Assembly: GCA_913052475.1 (NCBI GenBank)
Contig: CAJXEJ010000001.1
Coordinates: 60,751-124,750, forward strand
Reading direction: 5' to 3'
From: an uncultured Dehalococcoidia bacterium
Lineage (GTDB): Bacteria > Chloroflexota > Dehalococcoidia > Lucifugimonadales > Lucifugimonadaceae
DNA: 64,000 nt
The first letter of the stretch is position 1. Each line of letters opens with the position of its first letter. Below the pieces are notes generated by a model that saw only the letters and a program-made list of their open reading frames with translations, did not search any database and was not told where the DNA came from. The translations under genes were made by a program, and so were the position numbers. Shown piece by piece: positions 8,665 through 16,869 of this stretch.

Positions 8665-9946
8665 TTACGAAGACGAAGCAGCATTTGCGAATATTTGGGC
8701 GATTTCGCTTTTGGCTTGCGGAGAACTGTGGTGTTGACGTGGAGCAATGGCACGGGCCATTCGCTGCTGGGCCAGTTAAGAACGATTTCGGATTCCAAAA
8801 GTTTCTCGCCGAATCGGCCGGTATCGATGCTTTCGTCGAGGATCAGTTCAAAGATGTTCGACCCGTGTTCGAATTTTCTGATCGACACTTTTTCTAGCTG
8901 GTTTATCTCTGTGAATAGCCCCTCTGCCTTCACGAATGCTTCGGCGAACCTAGCTTCAAAACCTTCAAGACCGTTTAGCGAAAGAGCGGCGGCCAGGTAG
9001 CCAAAGGGAATACCACCACCGAACATGCGCCGGTCGTGGTGCAAGCCTTCGATGAAATCACCCGTGCCGGCGAGGATCCCGCGAACGGCGCCCCGAAGTA
9101 TTTGTAGCTTGAGACGTAGACGCTATCGAATAACTCGCTGTATTTCTTGATGCTGATACTGGTTGCTACCGCCATCATGTAGAGCCTTGCGCCATCGAGG
9201 TGTGATGGGATTGATCGATCTCGGCATAGCTGAGTGACGACTTCCATCTCGTCCCAGGGGACGATCTGTCCAGCCTGTCGTCGAACCGGGCTTTCTACGG
9301 AAACTGCGGCGACCGGATTCAGTACACGCCCAGTCACCGACTGTTCGAGAAGTATTTCGAGTTCGCCAGTGGTGAAATATGGACGACCCGGCGCGAGTGG
9401 CACGGCATTGAGTCCGCAAAGCCGGGCGAGTGCGTCGCCTTCATCCTGATAGATGTGGCTTTCCTCTTGCAGCACGACTCGGGCAGCCGTTCCGGCGTGC
9501 TTTCGAAGAGCGAGGATATTGGCCATTATTCCCGTCGGAAACCAGACTGCGGCTTCTTTGCCGAGTTCGGCCGCCATTCGCTGTTCGAACTCCTGCACCG
9601 TACCTCCGAGCGAATAGTTGTCGGGCTGAAGTTTGTCCTGCGCAAGCAGATCGCTGAGCCGTCCAACGGTTGATTCGGGCGTGTGCGGTTCACCGTCACC
9701 CGCGAACACGATGTCTCCGGGAATGCTTCGCTGGTTGGCCGGGCGGGATTGGGCGCTAGATGTTTGGGAAGGAGTTGCCATTCGTGTTGTTTCGCTTATC
9801 GCTCGAGCTGTAGCTTGCGGATTCGTTTGTGCGTTGGAGAGTGTAGCCCTGAAATCGCGCAAGGGTCGAAGATTGGGAGTATCGGCAGGGTTGACGTTGG
9901 TTAACTCGGGCGACCGCTCTACTTTTGGCTTTGATTGCTGCGTCAC
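8665..9946 (-). pseudogene. Threonine aldolase/beta-eliminating lyase, two frameshifts
   Basis: PLP enzyme family cleaving L-threonine to glycine and acetaldehyde. The first frame runs to the PLP lysine motif YVSSYKYFGAPFAG and then goes wrong. The correct sequence resumes one base out of phase as GILAGTGDFIEGLHHDRRMFG at about 9080 and runs to VNTTVLRKPK. There a second one-base loss, in an A run near 8690, shifts frame again; the restored end reads SEIAQIFANAASSS and stops at 8665. The restored end no longer overlaps the cupin gene. The N-terminus is about 75 residues longer than family members; ATG at 9781 (MATPSQTSS) is a possible start. Two homologous-frame jumps point to a pseudogene or to base-calling errors. 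Confidence 0.75.
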
Positions 9947-9974
9947 ACCGCTGGCTCTTCGCTATAACGAAAGG

Positions 9975-10517
9975 CTAATCGGTGTTCAGAGCCTCGTTGC
10001 GATCAACTTCGAGCATTTCGTCTAGTTGGGATTCGTCTACACCGTACTCTTTTGCGGCTTCGGCATCGTTGATGGATTCTTCGGTGTTGCCTAGTTCGAG
10101 ATGGATTACGGCTCGATTTGCGTAGGCTTCTGCCCAGTCAGGTTTGAGTCGTATTGCTTCGGAGAAATCTTTGAGGGCGGTTTCGAGTTGGTTGAGTTGA
10201 TAGTGGGCGTTGCCACGGTCGAGATAGGTGTCGGGGTATAACGGGTTTAGTCGTGCAGCAGTGTCGTAGTCGACGATAGCCTGTTCGTAGTCGCAGTTGA
10301 GGGCGTAGGCATCGGCTCGATAGTGGTGGAACTTGGCGGACTGGGGCGACGCCTTGATGGCTTCGGTGAATCGCTGGGCGGCGCGCTTGTGGTGCCTTTT
10401 TTCGATGTCGTGGATGCCTTTGTTGAAGGTGTTCAGCGTTCGTTCGGGTGTCGAGAGATTGCGACCGCTGAATCGTTCGAGGAGCTTGTCGAGCCACGTT
10501 AGGGTGAGGTTTGGCAT
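9975..10517 (-). CDS. Tetratricopeptide repeat protein
   Basis: A 180-aa protein made of at least four TPR units (AAQRFTEAIKASPQ, AKFHHYRADAYALNCDYEQA, TYLDRGNAHYQLNQLETALKDF, AEAYANRAVIHLELGNTEES), with the usual 34-residue spacing and A/Y/G/A positions. It has no signal peptide or membrane segment, so it is probably a cytoplasmic scaffold. Partner unknown. It lies 16 bp downstream of the VOC gene on the same strand and may be cotranscribed. Confidence 0.85.
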   Translation of the reverse strand: MPNLTLTWLDKLLERFSGRNLSTPERTLNTFNKGIHDIEKRHHKRAAQRFTEAIKASPQSAKFHHYRADAYALNCDYEQAIVDYDTAARLNPLYPDTYLDRGNAHYQLNQLETALKDFSEAIRLKPDWAEAYANRAVIHLELGNTEESINDAEAAKEYGVDESQLDEMLEVDRNEALNTD

Positions 10518-10532
10518 GGGTAGAAGGCGCGG

Positions 10533-11012
10533 CTAGTTGCGGGTTGAGCCTTCGGGTTTGGGATTGCGGGAGACCATTTCGAGCCAGTTGCCGTCGGGGT
10601 CCTGAAAGTAGATTGCGTAGCGAGCCCACGGGTATTCGAGGTCGCGTTCGTATTTGGGGCCGAAGGTTTTTACACCTTCGGCTTCGAGTCGTTCGCGCCA
10701 GTCAAGGACGCTGTCGACGACCATTGCGGCGTGTGCAGAGCCGGGTCGATTGCGGTCGAACTGGTCGGATCGTTTTTCGCCACGTGGTCGCATGTACTCG
10801 ATCAGCTCGATCGAATGACCATCGCCAACTCCAACGTACGCCTGCCGCATTTTTACGTTTTCGTAGCCGACTACTTCGGATATCCAGGGCGTTTCGGATA
10901 TGGCGGGTTCACGTTCGATCACCATGCCGAGGACTCGGGTGTAGAAGTCGAGTGTGTCATCGAGGTTTTCGACAATGAAGCCGGTGTGGTAGATGGTTTT
11001 AACTGTAGCCAT
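10533..11012 (-). CDS. VOC family (glyoxalase/dioxygenase-like) protein
   Basis: Vicinal-oxygen-chelate fold: IYHTGFIVENLDDTLDFYTRVLGM (beta-alpha-beta start, metal His in YHTG), HSIELIEYMRP (Glu ligand), GSAHAAMVV (second His) and FQDPDGNWLEMV (second Glu). Four metal ligands appear present. The family includes lactoylglutathione lyases, epimerases and ring-cleaving dioxygenases; substrate undetermined. ATG at 11012 preferred; a start at 11042 would add ten residues not seen in the family. Confidence 0.85.
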   Translation of the reverse strand: MATVKTIYHTGFIVENLDDTLDFYTRVLGMVIEREPAISETPWISEVVGYENVKMRQAYVGVGDGHSIELIEYMRPRGEKRSDQFDRNRPGSAHAAMVVDSVLDWRERLEAEGVKTFGPKYERDLEYPWARYAIYFQDPDGNWLEMVSRNPKPEGSTRN

Positions 11013-11150
11013 TGTGGAGTCGTCTGGATTTCCTCTTCTCAACCGCAGCGATAGCAGAGTGGAAAGATCTTGGTCGAGATTGTGCGCATGCGATCCCGCA
11101 ACTCTATACTTTGTGGGTCATCGGCATCCTTGGTGTCGCACACGTCGCAG

Positions 11151-11186
11151 GCCCTGCCGCTACGCCTTGCTTCGGTCGGGACGCGG
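11151..11186. repeat. Family A dispersed repeat, partial copy
   Basis: Sequence CTACGCCTTGCTTCGGTCGG followed by GACGCGG matches the right half of the family A palindrome seen elsewhere (20150, 23331). Confidence 0.5.
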
Positions 11187-11216
11187 TGTTTACGTCTTGC
11201 TCGATTGATCGTGTGA

Positions 11217-12125
11217 TTAAATTCGGTAGTTGTGTTCAGCATTGGCTCGGAAGAGTTTTACTCGATCTACCTCGTTGAAATCGGAGGTGATTTCGTCGTA
11301 GGCGTTCCAGAGCGTTTCGTAGTCGCTGAAGAGGCTGTCGACAGGAAAGTTCGAGGCGAACATGCAGCGGTCGACGCCGAGGATATCGATCATGTCAAGT
11401 ACGAACGGGGCGATCGAATCGGTGGTCCACTGCTGATCGAGCATTCCGAGTGCCGATATTTTTGCTGAAACGTTCGGAGCCGTACCAAGAGCTTCGATTC
11501 CTTTTCGCCACTCTCGCAGTTCACCGGGGCTTCGCCCTATCGGCATCGCAGTGTGACCGAGAATTATTTGCACCTCGGGAATATCGTTCGCAAGTTTTGC
11601 GGCCTCTTGAAGCTGCCAGGGCCAGATCTGCATTTCAAACGCGCCATTAAATTTTTCGAGAAGGCGGAATCCTGAACGCCACTGCGGATCACTCATCAGG
11701 TCACCAGCTTCGGCGAACCGGAAGTTTGGCCTATCGTCCGACCAGTTGAGCATGTGACGAATGCCGCGCCAGTTGGCGTGCTCGGCGTGCCGTGCGAGCG
11801 TGTTTTCGACGTTTGGATCGGAGAGATTGGCGTAGCCGATGATGGCGTTCGGCATACCTCTTGAATTAGGATCGGCGGCGACCGATTGGAGCCATGCGGT
11901 TTCGCCAACGGGATCGGCGTTGTAGTCCCACTCAGCCTGAACGTGAACCGATTTCACGAGCGGAATGTTTTTCGCGCCTTCGTGCAAGTCACCAATCAAC
12001 CATGATTTTCGGATAGCTGCGTAGTCACCAACAAAGTGATCGATAGGATCGACTAACCACGGATAGGGATTGTTCTCTAAGTCCCAGAGGTGGTGATGAG
12101 TATCGATAAATGGAGGTAGCGTCAC
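11217..12125 (-). CDS. Amidohydrolase family 2 (L-fuconolactonase-like)
   Basis: TIM-barrel metal hydrolase of the amidohydrolase 2/COG3618 group, which contains L-fuconate and related sugar lactonases. FIDTHHHLWD at residues 7-16 carries the HxH metal pair, VHVQAEW and GHTAMP give downstream ligands, and MFASNFPVDS holds the terminal catalytic Asp region. A GTG start at 12125 is used. Together with the aldo/keto reductase, mutarotases and enolase-type dehydratases in the window it could hydrolyse a deoxy-sugar lactone (inference). Confidence 0.85.
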   Translation of the reverse strand: MTLPPFIDTHHHLWDLENNPYPWLVDPIDHFVGDYAAIRKSWLIGDLHEGAKNIPLVKSVHVQAEWDYNADPVGETAWLQSVAADPNSRGMPNAIIGYANLSDPNVENTLARHAEHANWRGIRHMLNWSDDRPNFRFAEAGDLMSDPQWRSGFRLLEKFNGAFEMQIWPWQLQEAAKLANDIPEVQIILGHTAMPIGRSPGELREWRKGIEALGTAPNVSAKISALGMLDQQWTTDSIAPFVLDMIDILGVDRCMFASNFPVDSLFSDYETLWNAYDEITSDFNEVDRVKLFRANAEHNYRI

Positions 12126-12276
12126 GAGATGGCTCTTGATGATGCCGTGGACCGGATTTCTACGAACACCTTAAATGATATTTGAATCGAAGGACCATTT
12201 TCAGGTCGGTTGGCGGGCACAGTTTAGTCAGTTGCGAGTTATCACGGTGACTCTTACTCAACAGTAGGGAAAGACA

Positions 12277-12750
12277 ATGAAATATTCGGTTTATATAGCG
12301 ATGAGCTTGGATGGGTTCATTGCTCGTTCGGACAGTAGTCTCGATCGGCTTGAGGCTTCATCCGGCGGCGTATGGGGATTGAATTCGTCAGTGCATGCCG
12401 TATCGACGGATGATTTCGGGTAGGCGAGTTTATGCGTCGATCGACACGATGGTGATGTGCGAGGCACTTGGTTGGCAAGGTTGAGTTTCTATCGATGGAG
12501 CCGGTTAAGTTAGCGGCGAAATTTAATGACGAAGGTGCACATCATATTTATGTCATTGGTGGCGTGACGATTCAGCGTTTTATGCACGCTAGATTGATTG
12601 ACGAACTGACTCTGACTTCGCGTGTCAGTGGTATTGGCTTCGGGAATTCCGCTGTTTGCGGGTTGGATGGCGATGTGCACTGAGGCACGTTGAGTCGCAA
12701 GGGTTTCGAATGGGAATGGCGAAGTCGAAGTACGTGGTGGAGCGGTAGCT
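12277..12750 (+). pseudogene. RibD-C/dihydrofolate-reductase-like protein, decayed
   Basis: ATG at 12277 begins SVYIAMSLDGFIARSDSSLD, the typical start of the DHFR-like RibD C-terminal family, but reaches a stop at about 12421. The family then continues in other frames: FMRRSTRW, KVEFLSMEPVKLAAKFNDEG, HHIYVIGGVTIQRFMHARLIDELTL (the NADPH-site region) and finally GLDGDVH. At least two frame disruptions separate these pieces. The original protein was a cytoplasmic NADPH-dependent reductase. Confidence 0.7.
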
Positions 12751-12815
12751 GATCGACTAACAGGGTTGGCCGGTTGGGATTACGGACGATGTTCGATTAT
12801 TCAACGCAAGGTTAG

Positions 12816-12842
12816 GTGATCCTGAAATAAATTCAGGATGAC
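12816..12842. repeat. Palindromic repeat (family C)
   Basis: Imperfect palindrome with arms TCCTGAA and TTCAGGA around ATAAA, flanked by GTGA and TGAC. Similar arms occur near 787-812, 23246 and 43663. It lies just past the UGSC gene's stop and may act as a transcript end, but no T-run follows. Confidence 0.5.
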
Positions 12843-12874
12843 ATTGTTTCTGATCCGATTGCCAACCGAAATAG

Positions 12875-13417
12875 CTATTTTCTGCGTGCGAGGAGCGAGC
12901 CGATCACTTGCGGAGCAGCTTCGATGGCCCGTTCTCGGAGCTGTTCGGGGGTCAAACTGCCGATCGGGTGCTGGATGACCGCGAACGGGTAGTCGGGCAT
13001 GTCACCGAGGTTGGCGATTGCTTGCGCACCAGATTCGAACGGCTCAGTACAAATTGCGATTGCGGGGACGCCGAGGGCTTCTAGTTTCATCGAGTCGTAC
13101 ACACTGGACGACGAGCAGCTTCCTCAGTCGCCGTTGGCCAGTAGTGCCACATCGACTTCTTTGGAGAAATCACTCAGAAATTTCGGTTCGGCGGGCCGGG
13201 ACGCTTCGCCTTTGTCAACTTTGTAAGCACCGGCTACGTCAAATCGCTCAGCTAGAACGTCGTAAATGGCATCGAGTAACGGTTCCGACTTCATCTTGGA
13301 GTTACGCATGAGGCCAACTCTCATCCCTGCGAGCGATTCGGGACGATCCGCCATGCCATCGGTTGCGATCGACAGCGGTGCCGTAGGGTCTAGGACTCGG
13401 ATTGTTTCTTGTGTCAT
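12875..13417 (-). CDS. UGSC family selenoprotein (in-frame UGA = Sec98)
   Basis: Two open segments in the same frame are separated only by TGA at 13124-13126. Read through, they give LLANGD-U-GSCSSSVYDS, the Sec-Gly-Ser-Cys motif that names the UGSC (seleno)protein family, with Sec98 and Cys101 forming a CxxC-like redox pair. ATG at 13417 has AGGAG (13423-13427) 5 nt upstream. The N-terminal part (GMRVGLMRNSKMKSEPLLDA) and C-terminal part (LGVPAIAICTEPF, YPFAVIQHPIGSLTPEQL) flank the motif without other disruption, giving 180 residues. A hairpin lies 11 nt after the UGA. It sits directly downstream of the 354-aa conserved protein. Probably a thiol/selenol oxidoreductase; substrate unknown. 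The Sec insertion genes are not in this window. Confidence 0.85.
13094..13126 (-). promoter_or_regulatory. Putative SECIS element of the UGSC gene
   Basis: On the minus strand the UGA (13126-13124) is followed after 11 nt by a perfect 5-bp stem, GTCGT/ACGAC (13112-13094), closing a 9-nt loop CCAGTGTGT that contains GU. Bacterial SECIS hairpins lie within the coding region just after the UGA, often with an 11-nt spacer and a GU in the apical loop, so the geometry fits. Not tested by covariation. Confidence 0.6.
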
Positions 13418-13439
13418 GTGACTCTCCTGAGCGAACATG

Positions 13440-14504
13440 TTACTTGCTTAGATTGATTGCCCGAGTGACGATCTTTGCCCGTGAGCCGTTCGACCAAGTT
13501 GGGATCACAGCGCTCCATCCACCTCCAGCTCCGCCTACGACAATAGGGATCGCTGATTCGGGAGAGCTTAGAACGCTAATCGGTCGATCGCGCTCGATGG
13601 CGTCGAGTTTGGTGTTGTTTTCTTGTTGCGCTCCGCTCTGGAGCCCCATAGCGGTCCATTCAGATGCGGTTTTACGGGCGTTTTCGAATAGGTAGTTGCC
13701 TACTTGCTCCTTCTGCCATCTAGCCTTTTCGAGGTAGGCCGCGTGTTCGGGAGAGATGATGATTGCGACTTCATCGAGGCCGGGTCCCAGTGGGTAGAGA
13801 CGTTGAGCGAACGCGTCGAGGATGCCTTCGGGTGTGTTGGCTTCGTGTTCTCCGAACTGCGTTGCGCTCAAACCCGGGAAGACCGTTACCGCACTTTTGC
13901 CTTCTTCCACACCTCGCGTGACGTGCATTGGGGTCCAACCATAAGGCAGATCGTCTTCGTTCTCGGCGATGCACCAGGAATATTTGCCGGGATGGCCGAG
14001 GGTTGCTTTGTCGAGTCCGTCGTCCGTTCTCGTACCAAGCACGTTGATGATTAACAGCCGGATCGCTCTGCCGATGGTGGCGTTGGCACGGTAGCCGGGT
14101 CCGAAGGCCGAGGTTTTGGAGTTGATGCCTAGTTCTTCGGTGATAGGTCCGTTTACAACCAGAAGAATCGCTGCGCCCATCGTGGAAACCGTTATGCCGT
14201 GGAGATTGAACTCCGGCTGCGTGATGGCGCCGATCGCAGCAACGACAACAGGCATATATTCGGGCTTGCAGCCTGCCATGATGGCGTTGATGGCAGCCTT
14301 TTCGGCGGTGATAACTGCGCCTTTGACGGGTTCGATGCCGAGGATGGCATCGGGACGGAGGTTCGCCGCTTCAAGTGTGGCGGTTACCGCTTCGGGCGTT
14401 GGCGGCACAACGGGTAGACCGTCGGACCAGCCGTTTTCGAAGTAGGTTTCGATGGCTTCAAGCACGCCGGGCAGTTCGATGGAGTTGGAGGTCAGGCGGG
14501 TCAC
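13440..14504 (-). CDS. Conserved protein associated with UGSC selenoproteins
   Basis: A 354-aa soluble protein starting at GTG 14504. Recognisable family motifs are NGWSDGLPVVPPTPE (25-39), AINAIMAGCKPEYMPVVVAA, FNLHGITVSTMGA, TSAFGPGYRANATIGRA and HPGKYSWCIAENE. I recall these from a widespread uncharacterised family whose genes neighbour UGSC proteins. Two cysteines sit in the most conserved motifs and could serve redox or metal roles (inference). The stop is 23 bp from the UGSC start, so the two genes are very probably cotranscribed and act together. Confidence 0.75.
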   Translation of the reverse strand: MTRLTSNSIELPGVLEAIETYFENGWSDGLPVVPPTPEAVTATLEAANLRPDAILGIEPVKGAVITAEKAAINAIMAGCKPEYMPVVVAAIGAITQPEFNLHGITVSTMGAAILLVVNGPITEELGINSKTSAFGPGYRANATIGRAIRLLIINVLGTRTDDGLDKATLGHPGKYSWCIAENEDDLPYGWTPMHVTRGVEEGKSAVTVFPGLSATQFGEHEANTPEGILDAFAQRLYPLGPGLDEVAIIISPEHAAYLEKARWQKEQVGNYLFENARKTASEWTAMGLQSGAQQENNTKLDAIERDRPISVLSSPESAIPIVVGGAGGGWSAVIPTWSNGSRAKIVTRAINLSK

Positions 14505-14610
14505 TATTGACTCTTTCTGAGGGTGAAGGTTGGCGGCTAAGTTGGAATTCTTGGTTGCCTGCCGTCTTTCGACGGGGCTGTGGATGATATTGCCAGTAGC
14601 TAGGCGGCCC

Positions 14611-14637
14611 TCAAGAAAAACCTGACTCGTCAGTCAG
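14611..14637 (-). terminator. Intrinsic terminator after rhaM
   Basis: On the minus strand CTGACT-GACG-AGTCAG (14637-14622), a 6-bp stem with a 4-nt loop that includes the rhaM stop codon, is followed by GTTTTTCTT. Confidence 0.6.
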
Positions 14638-14953
14638 CGTGGAAGACTTCTCGCCATTGGATCATGTTTTGATCAGGGTGGGCGCCTACGGGTAGCTGGA
14701 AGAAGGTTGACATGTCGTCTTGCCACTTCTGGTTGACGTACTCGGTCGACATTCCGGCGAGTGAAGCCTCGAACGATTCGTCGCACTCAACGTATCCGAA
14801 TAGGGTGCCGTCTTCTTTAAAGAAGATGGTGTAATTGCGCCATCCGGTTCGCACGAGAGCGTCGGACATTTCGGGCCAGATATCGTCGTGGCGTTGCTTG
14901 TACTCTTCGACTACTTCGGGGTGGATTTTCATCTCGAATCCGACTCGTTGCAT
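14630..14953 (-). CDS. rhaM: L-rhamnose mutarotase
   Basis: Dimeric alpha/beta-barrel enzyme that interconverts alpha and beta anomers of L-rhamnose. The 107-aa length and the EEYKQRHDDIWPEM motif, with Tyr18 and His22 at the positions known as catalytic in the E. coli enzyme, support the assignment, as does the WxxxF end (IQWREVFHAD). ATG at 14953 has AGGAG 7 nt upstream. It is divergent from a second family member at 15060, so the pair may share a promoter region. Confidence 0.9.
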   Translation of the reverse strand: MQRVGFEMKIHPEVVEEYKQRHDDIWPEMSDALVRTGWRNYTIFFKEDGTLFGYVECDESFEASLAGMSTEYVNQKWQDDMSTFFQLPVGAHPDQNMIQWREVFHAD

Positions 14954-15059
14954 GCTGCTGCTCCTAGTTTAATTGAAATTTCAGATGCCGCAGAGTGTAG
15001 GCTATGCGCCCAGTAAAATGCAGCGATCTGTGTGCCTATTTCAGCAGGAGAGATGATTA

Positions 15060-15404
15060 GTGTCGAAGTCGATTGCCCAGGTACTCGATTTGAAAGATGA
15101 TCCGGCGATTATCGCCGAGTACGAGGAGTACCACCGAAACGTGTGGCCCGAGGTGCTTGAGGCACTGAAGGGAATCGGTATCGAGCGGATGGAGATATTC
15201 CGAAATGGAAACCATCTGTTTATGTATTGCACGGTTCCTGATGATTTCGATCCACGACGAGATTTCCAGAGTTACACGGCTTCGAAACGTGCCGAAGAGT
15301 GGAACGATCTGATGTCGACTTATCAGCAAAAAGTTCCGCAGGCTACTGAAGGTGATTGGTGGTATCCAATATCGTTGGCGTTCGACTCAGAGTGGTTCAA
15401 CTAA
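15060..15404 (+). CDS. L-rhamnose mutarotase family protein (second copy)
   Basis: A 114-aa relative of RhaM with the same pattern, EYEEYHRNVWPEV; Tyr21 and His25 keep the catalytic spacing. The interior (GIERMEIFRNGNHLFMYC) and W-rich end (WWYPISLAFDSEWFN) are family-like but only distantly similar to the neighbour, suggesting a different sugar specificity (for example fucose). GTG start at 15060 with AGGAGAG (15046-15052) 7 nt upstream. Confidence 0.85.
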   Translation: MSKSIAQVLDLKDDPAIIAEYEEYHRNVWPEVLEALKGIGIERMEIFRNGNHLFMYCTVPDDFDPRRDFQSYTASKRAEEWNDLMSTYQQKVPQATEGDWWYPISLAFDSEWFN

Positions 15405-15496
15405 GGGCTAAGTGTTGAACATGAGACTGAATTCGCTAGCCGGCAGCCCTTCGACGTGGCTCAGAACGATAGTTGTTCGCCTTCCCAACCGAGAAG

Positions 15497-15907
15497 ATGC
15501 ACTTGAAGAAGCTTGACCGCGGGTGGCTGTGGGCCGTGCTCGCTATTGTGTGGATGGGATTGATCTACGCATTGTCGGATCGGCCTGGTGGTTATTTTGA
15601 CGATGCGAGCGAAGCGACTTCGTGGTTGCCGTTTGCAACCACGGTCGCTCACGTTGGTCTGTACCTAGTTCTGAGTGCATTCGTATTGCGCGCACTCGTG
15701 TTGCTCAAACCGGTTTCTGAAGGACTTATTGCCTATTCGACCCTGTTTGTTGCGCTCGTTTACGGCGTGCTGGACGAACTTCACCAATCGGATGTTGAAG
15801 GCAGGACAAGCGAAGTCATTGACGTCGTTGCAGATGTTTCCGGAGCGGTGCTTGTAGTGGTATTTTGGTTTTTCCTCAAAAAGTACCGGGCGAATTCGAA
15901 CGAATAA
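15497..15907 (+). CDS. VanZ family membrane protein
   Basis: About 136 aa with four predicted membrane helices: WLWAVLAIVWMGLIYALSD, ATTVAHVGLYLVLSAFVLRAL, GLIAYSTLFVALVYGVLDEL and VADVSGAVLVVVFWFFL. The signature YALSDRPGG near the N-terminus and GVLDELHQSDVEGRTSEVIDVVAD match the VanZ/PhpK-type pattern (DExxQ, D-x-x-x-D). ATG at 15497 gives the family N-terminus. Function of the family is unclear (linked to teicoplanin resistance in one case). Confidence 0.85.
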   Translation: MHLKKLDRGWLWAVLAIVWMGLIYALSDRPGGYFDDASEATSWLPFATTVAHVGLYLVLSAFVLRALVLLKPVSEGLIAYSTLFVALVYGVLDELHQSDVEGRTSEVIDVVADVSGAVLVVVFWFFLKKYRANSNE

Positions 15908-15915
15908 ATAGTGAA

Positions 15916-16248
15916 ATGCCGATAAGAGAAGCCGAGGATCTCTGGCCGACGGGGCCGGAGGTTCTACATACCCTCGAAGAAGCGGTCCAGATGGCCGAAG
16001 AGATTGCCGCGCCGCCGGCTGAACGATGGGTTGCTCGAACGATTAGCGACAAGCTGATTCCGAGCCTGTACAACGCTCGTACTTACCTCGAAGTCGGGCA
16101 GTTGCAGTCGCCAGAAATTCGACTGGGCATTTTGAATGCCCGCCTCGAAGCGGGTGAGCTGGCAAACGTCGACTCGAGATACGCACCGCTTTACTCGAAA
16201 ATTCGCGTGCTCGCCGAAGAAGCCGAGATCGCCTCGAAAATGGGCTGA
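15916..16248 (+). CDS. Hypothetical soluble alpha-helical protein
   Basis: A 110-aa acidic protein without cysteines or membrane segments, predicted mostly helical (EVLHTLEEAVQMAEEIAAPP, SLYNARTYLEVGQL, AGELANVDSRYAPLYSKIRV). No family recognised. The start at 15916 lies 8 bp after the VanZ stop, so the two are probably cotranscribed; it precedes ybeY by about 60 bp. Confidence 0.6.
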   Translation: MPIREAEDLWPTGPEVLHTLEEAVQMAEEIAAPPAERWVARTISDKLIPSLYNARTYLEVGQLQSPEIRLGILNARLEAGELANVDSRYAPLYSKIRVLAEEAEIASKMG

Positions 16249-16306
16249 ATTTTTGGGTGACGATGGCGTTCGAATTCGGTCGTGAGCATGCTAGGATGAC
16301 GGTGCT

Positions 16307-16840
16307 TTGAAGTCCCCTACCGACACCGATTCGTTTTTATCTGAAGATGGCCGTGTTGAGGTCGTATTCGATCTCGATCAACTGGCATATTCGCAGATTG
16401 CGCTGGTGATGAAGGCTGCAGTAACAGGTCTTGATTCCGAGCAGTTCGATGGGCCGGATCACATCACGGTGATGATCACTGGTGACGAACAAATCAGGGA
16501 GTTGAACAGGGATTTTAAAGGCGAGGACGAAATCACCGACGTGCTGTCGTTCAACGTCGACGACGTAAGCGACCCTTCTGGTAATGATAAGTGGCCTGAG
16601 TTTGCGGAAAGTGCCGATTCGGGAGAAGTGGCAACGGATCGTCTCGGCGATATTGCGATCTCGCTTCCACAGGTGGTTCGGAAAGCAACTAAGAATGGAA
16701 AATCAGCGGATCGAGAGTTGGCGATGCTCACGATCCACGGTGTGCTTCACTTGCTCGGGTACGATCATGCTGAGTTAGATGAAGAGAAGGAAATGTTCGG
16801 TAAGGCCGATGTGGTTTTGGCTGACATATTCGGGGAATAG
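16307..16840 (+). CDS. ybeY: rRNA maturation endoribonuclease YbeY
   Basis: Zinc-dependent single-strand endoribonuclease acting in 16S 3'-end maturation and ribosome quality control. The metal motif HGVLHLLGYDH (H-x3-H-x5-H) is intact near the C-terminus, preceded by the conserved LNRDFKGEDEITDVLSF region. A TTG start at 16307 with AGGA upstream is used; no ATG fits. It is followed 29 bp later by dnaX. Confidence 0.92.
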   Translation: MKSPTDTDSFLSEDGRVEVVFDLDQLAYSQIALVMKAAVTGLDSEQFDGPDHITVMITGDEQIRELNRDFKGEDEITDVLSFNVDDVSDPSGNDKWPEFAESADSGEVATDRLGDIAISLPQVVRKATKNGKSADRELAMLTIHGVLHLLGYDHAELDEEKEMFGKADVVLADIFGE

Positions 16841-16869
16841 ACGCCCCGATTGGCAAGACTGGTTTTAGA

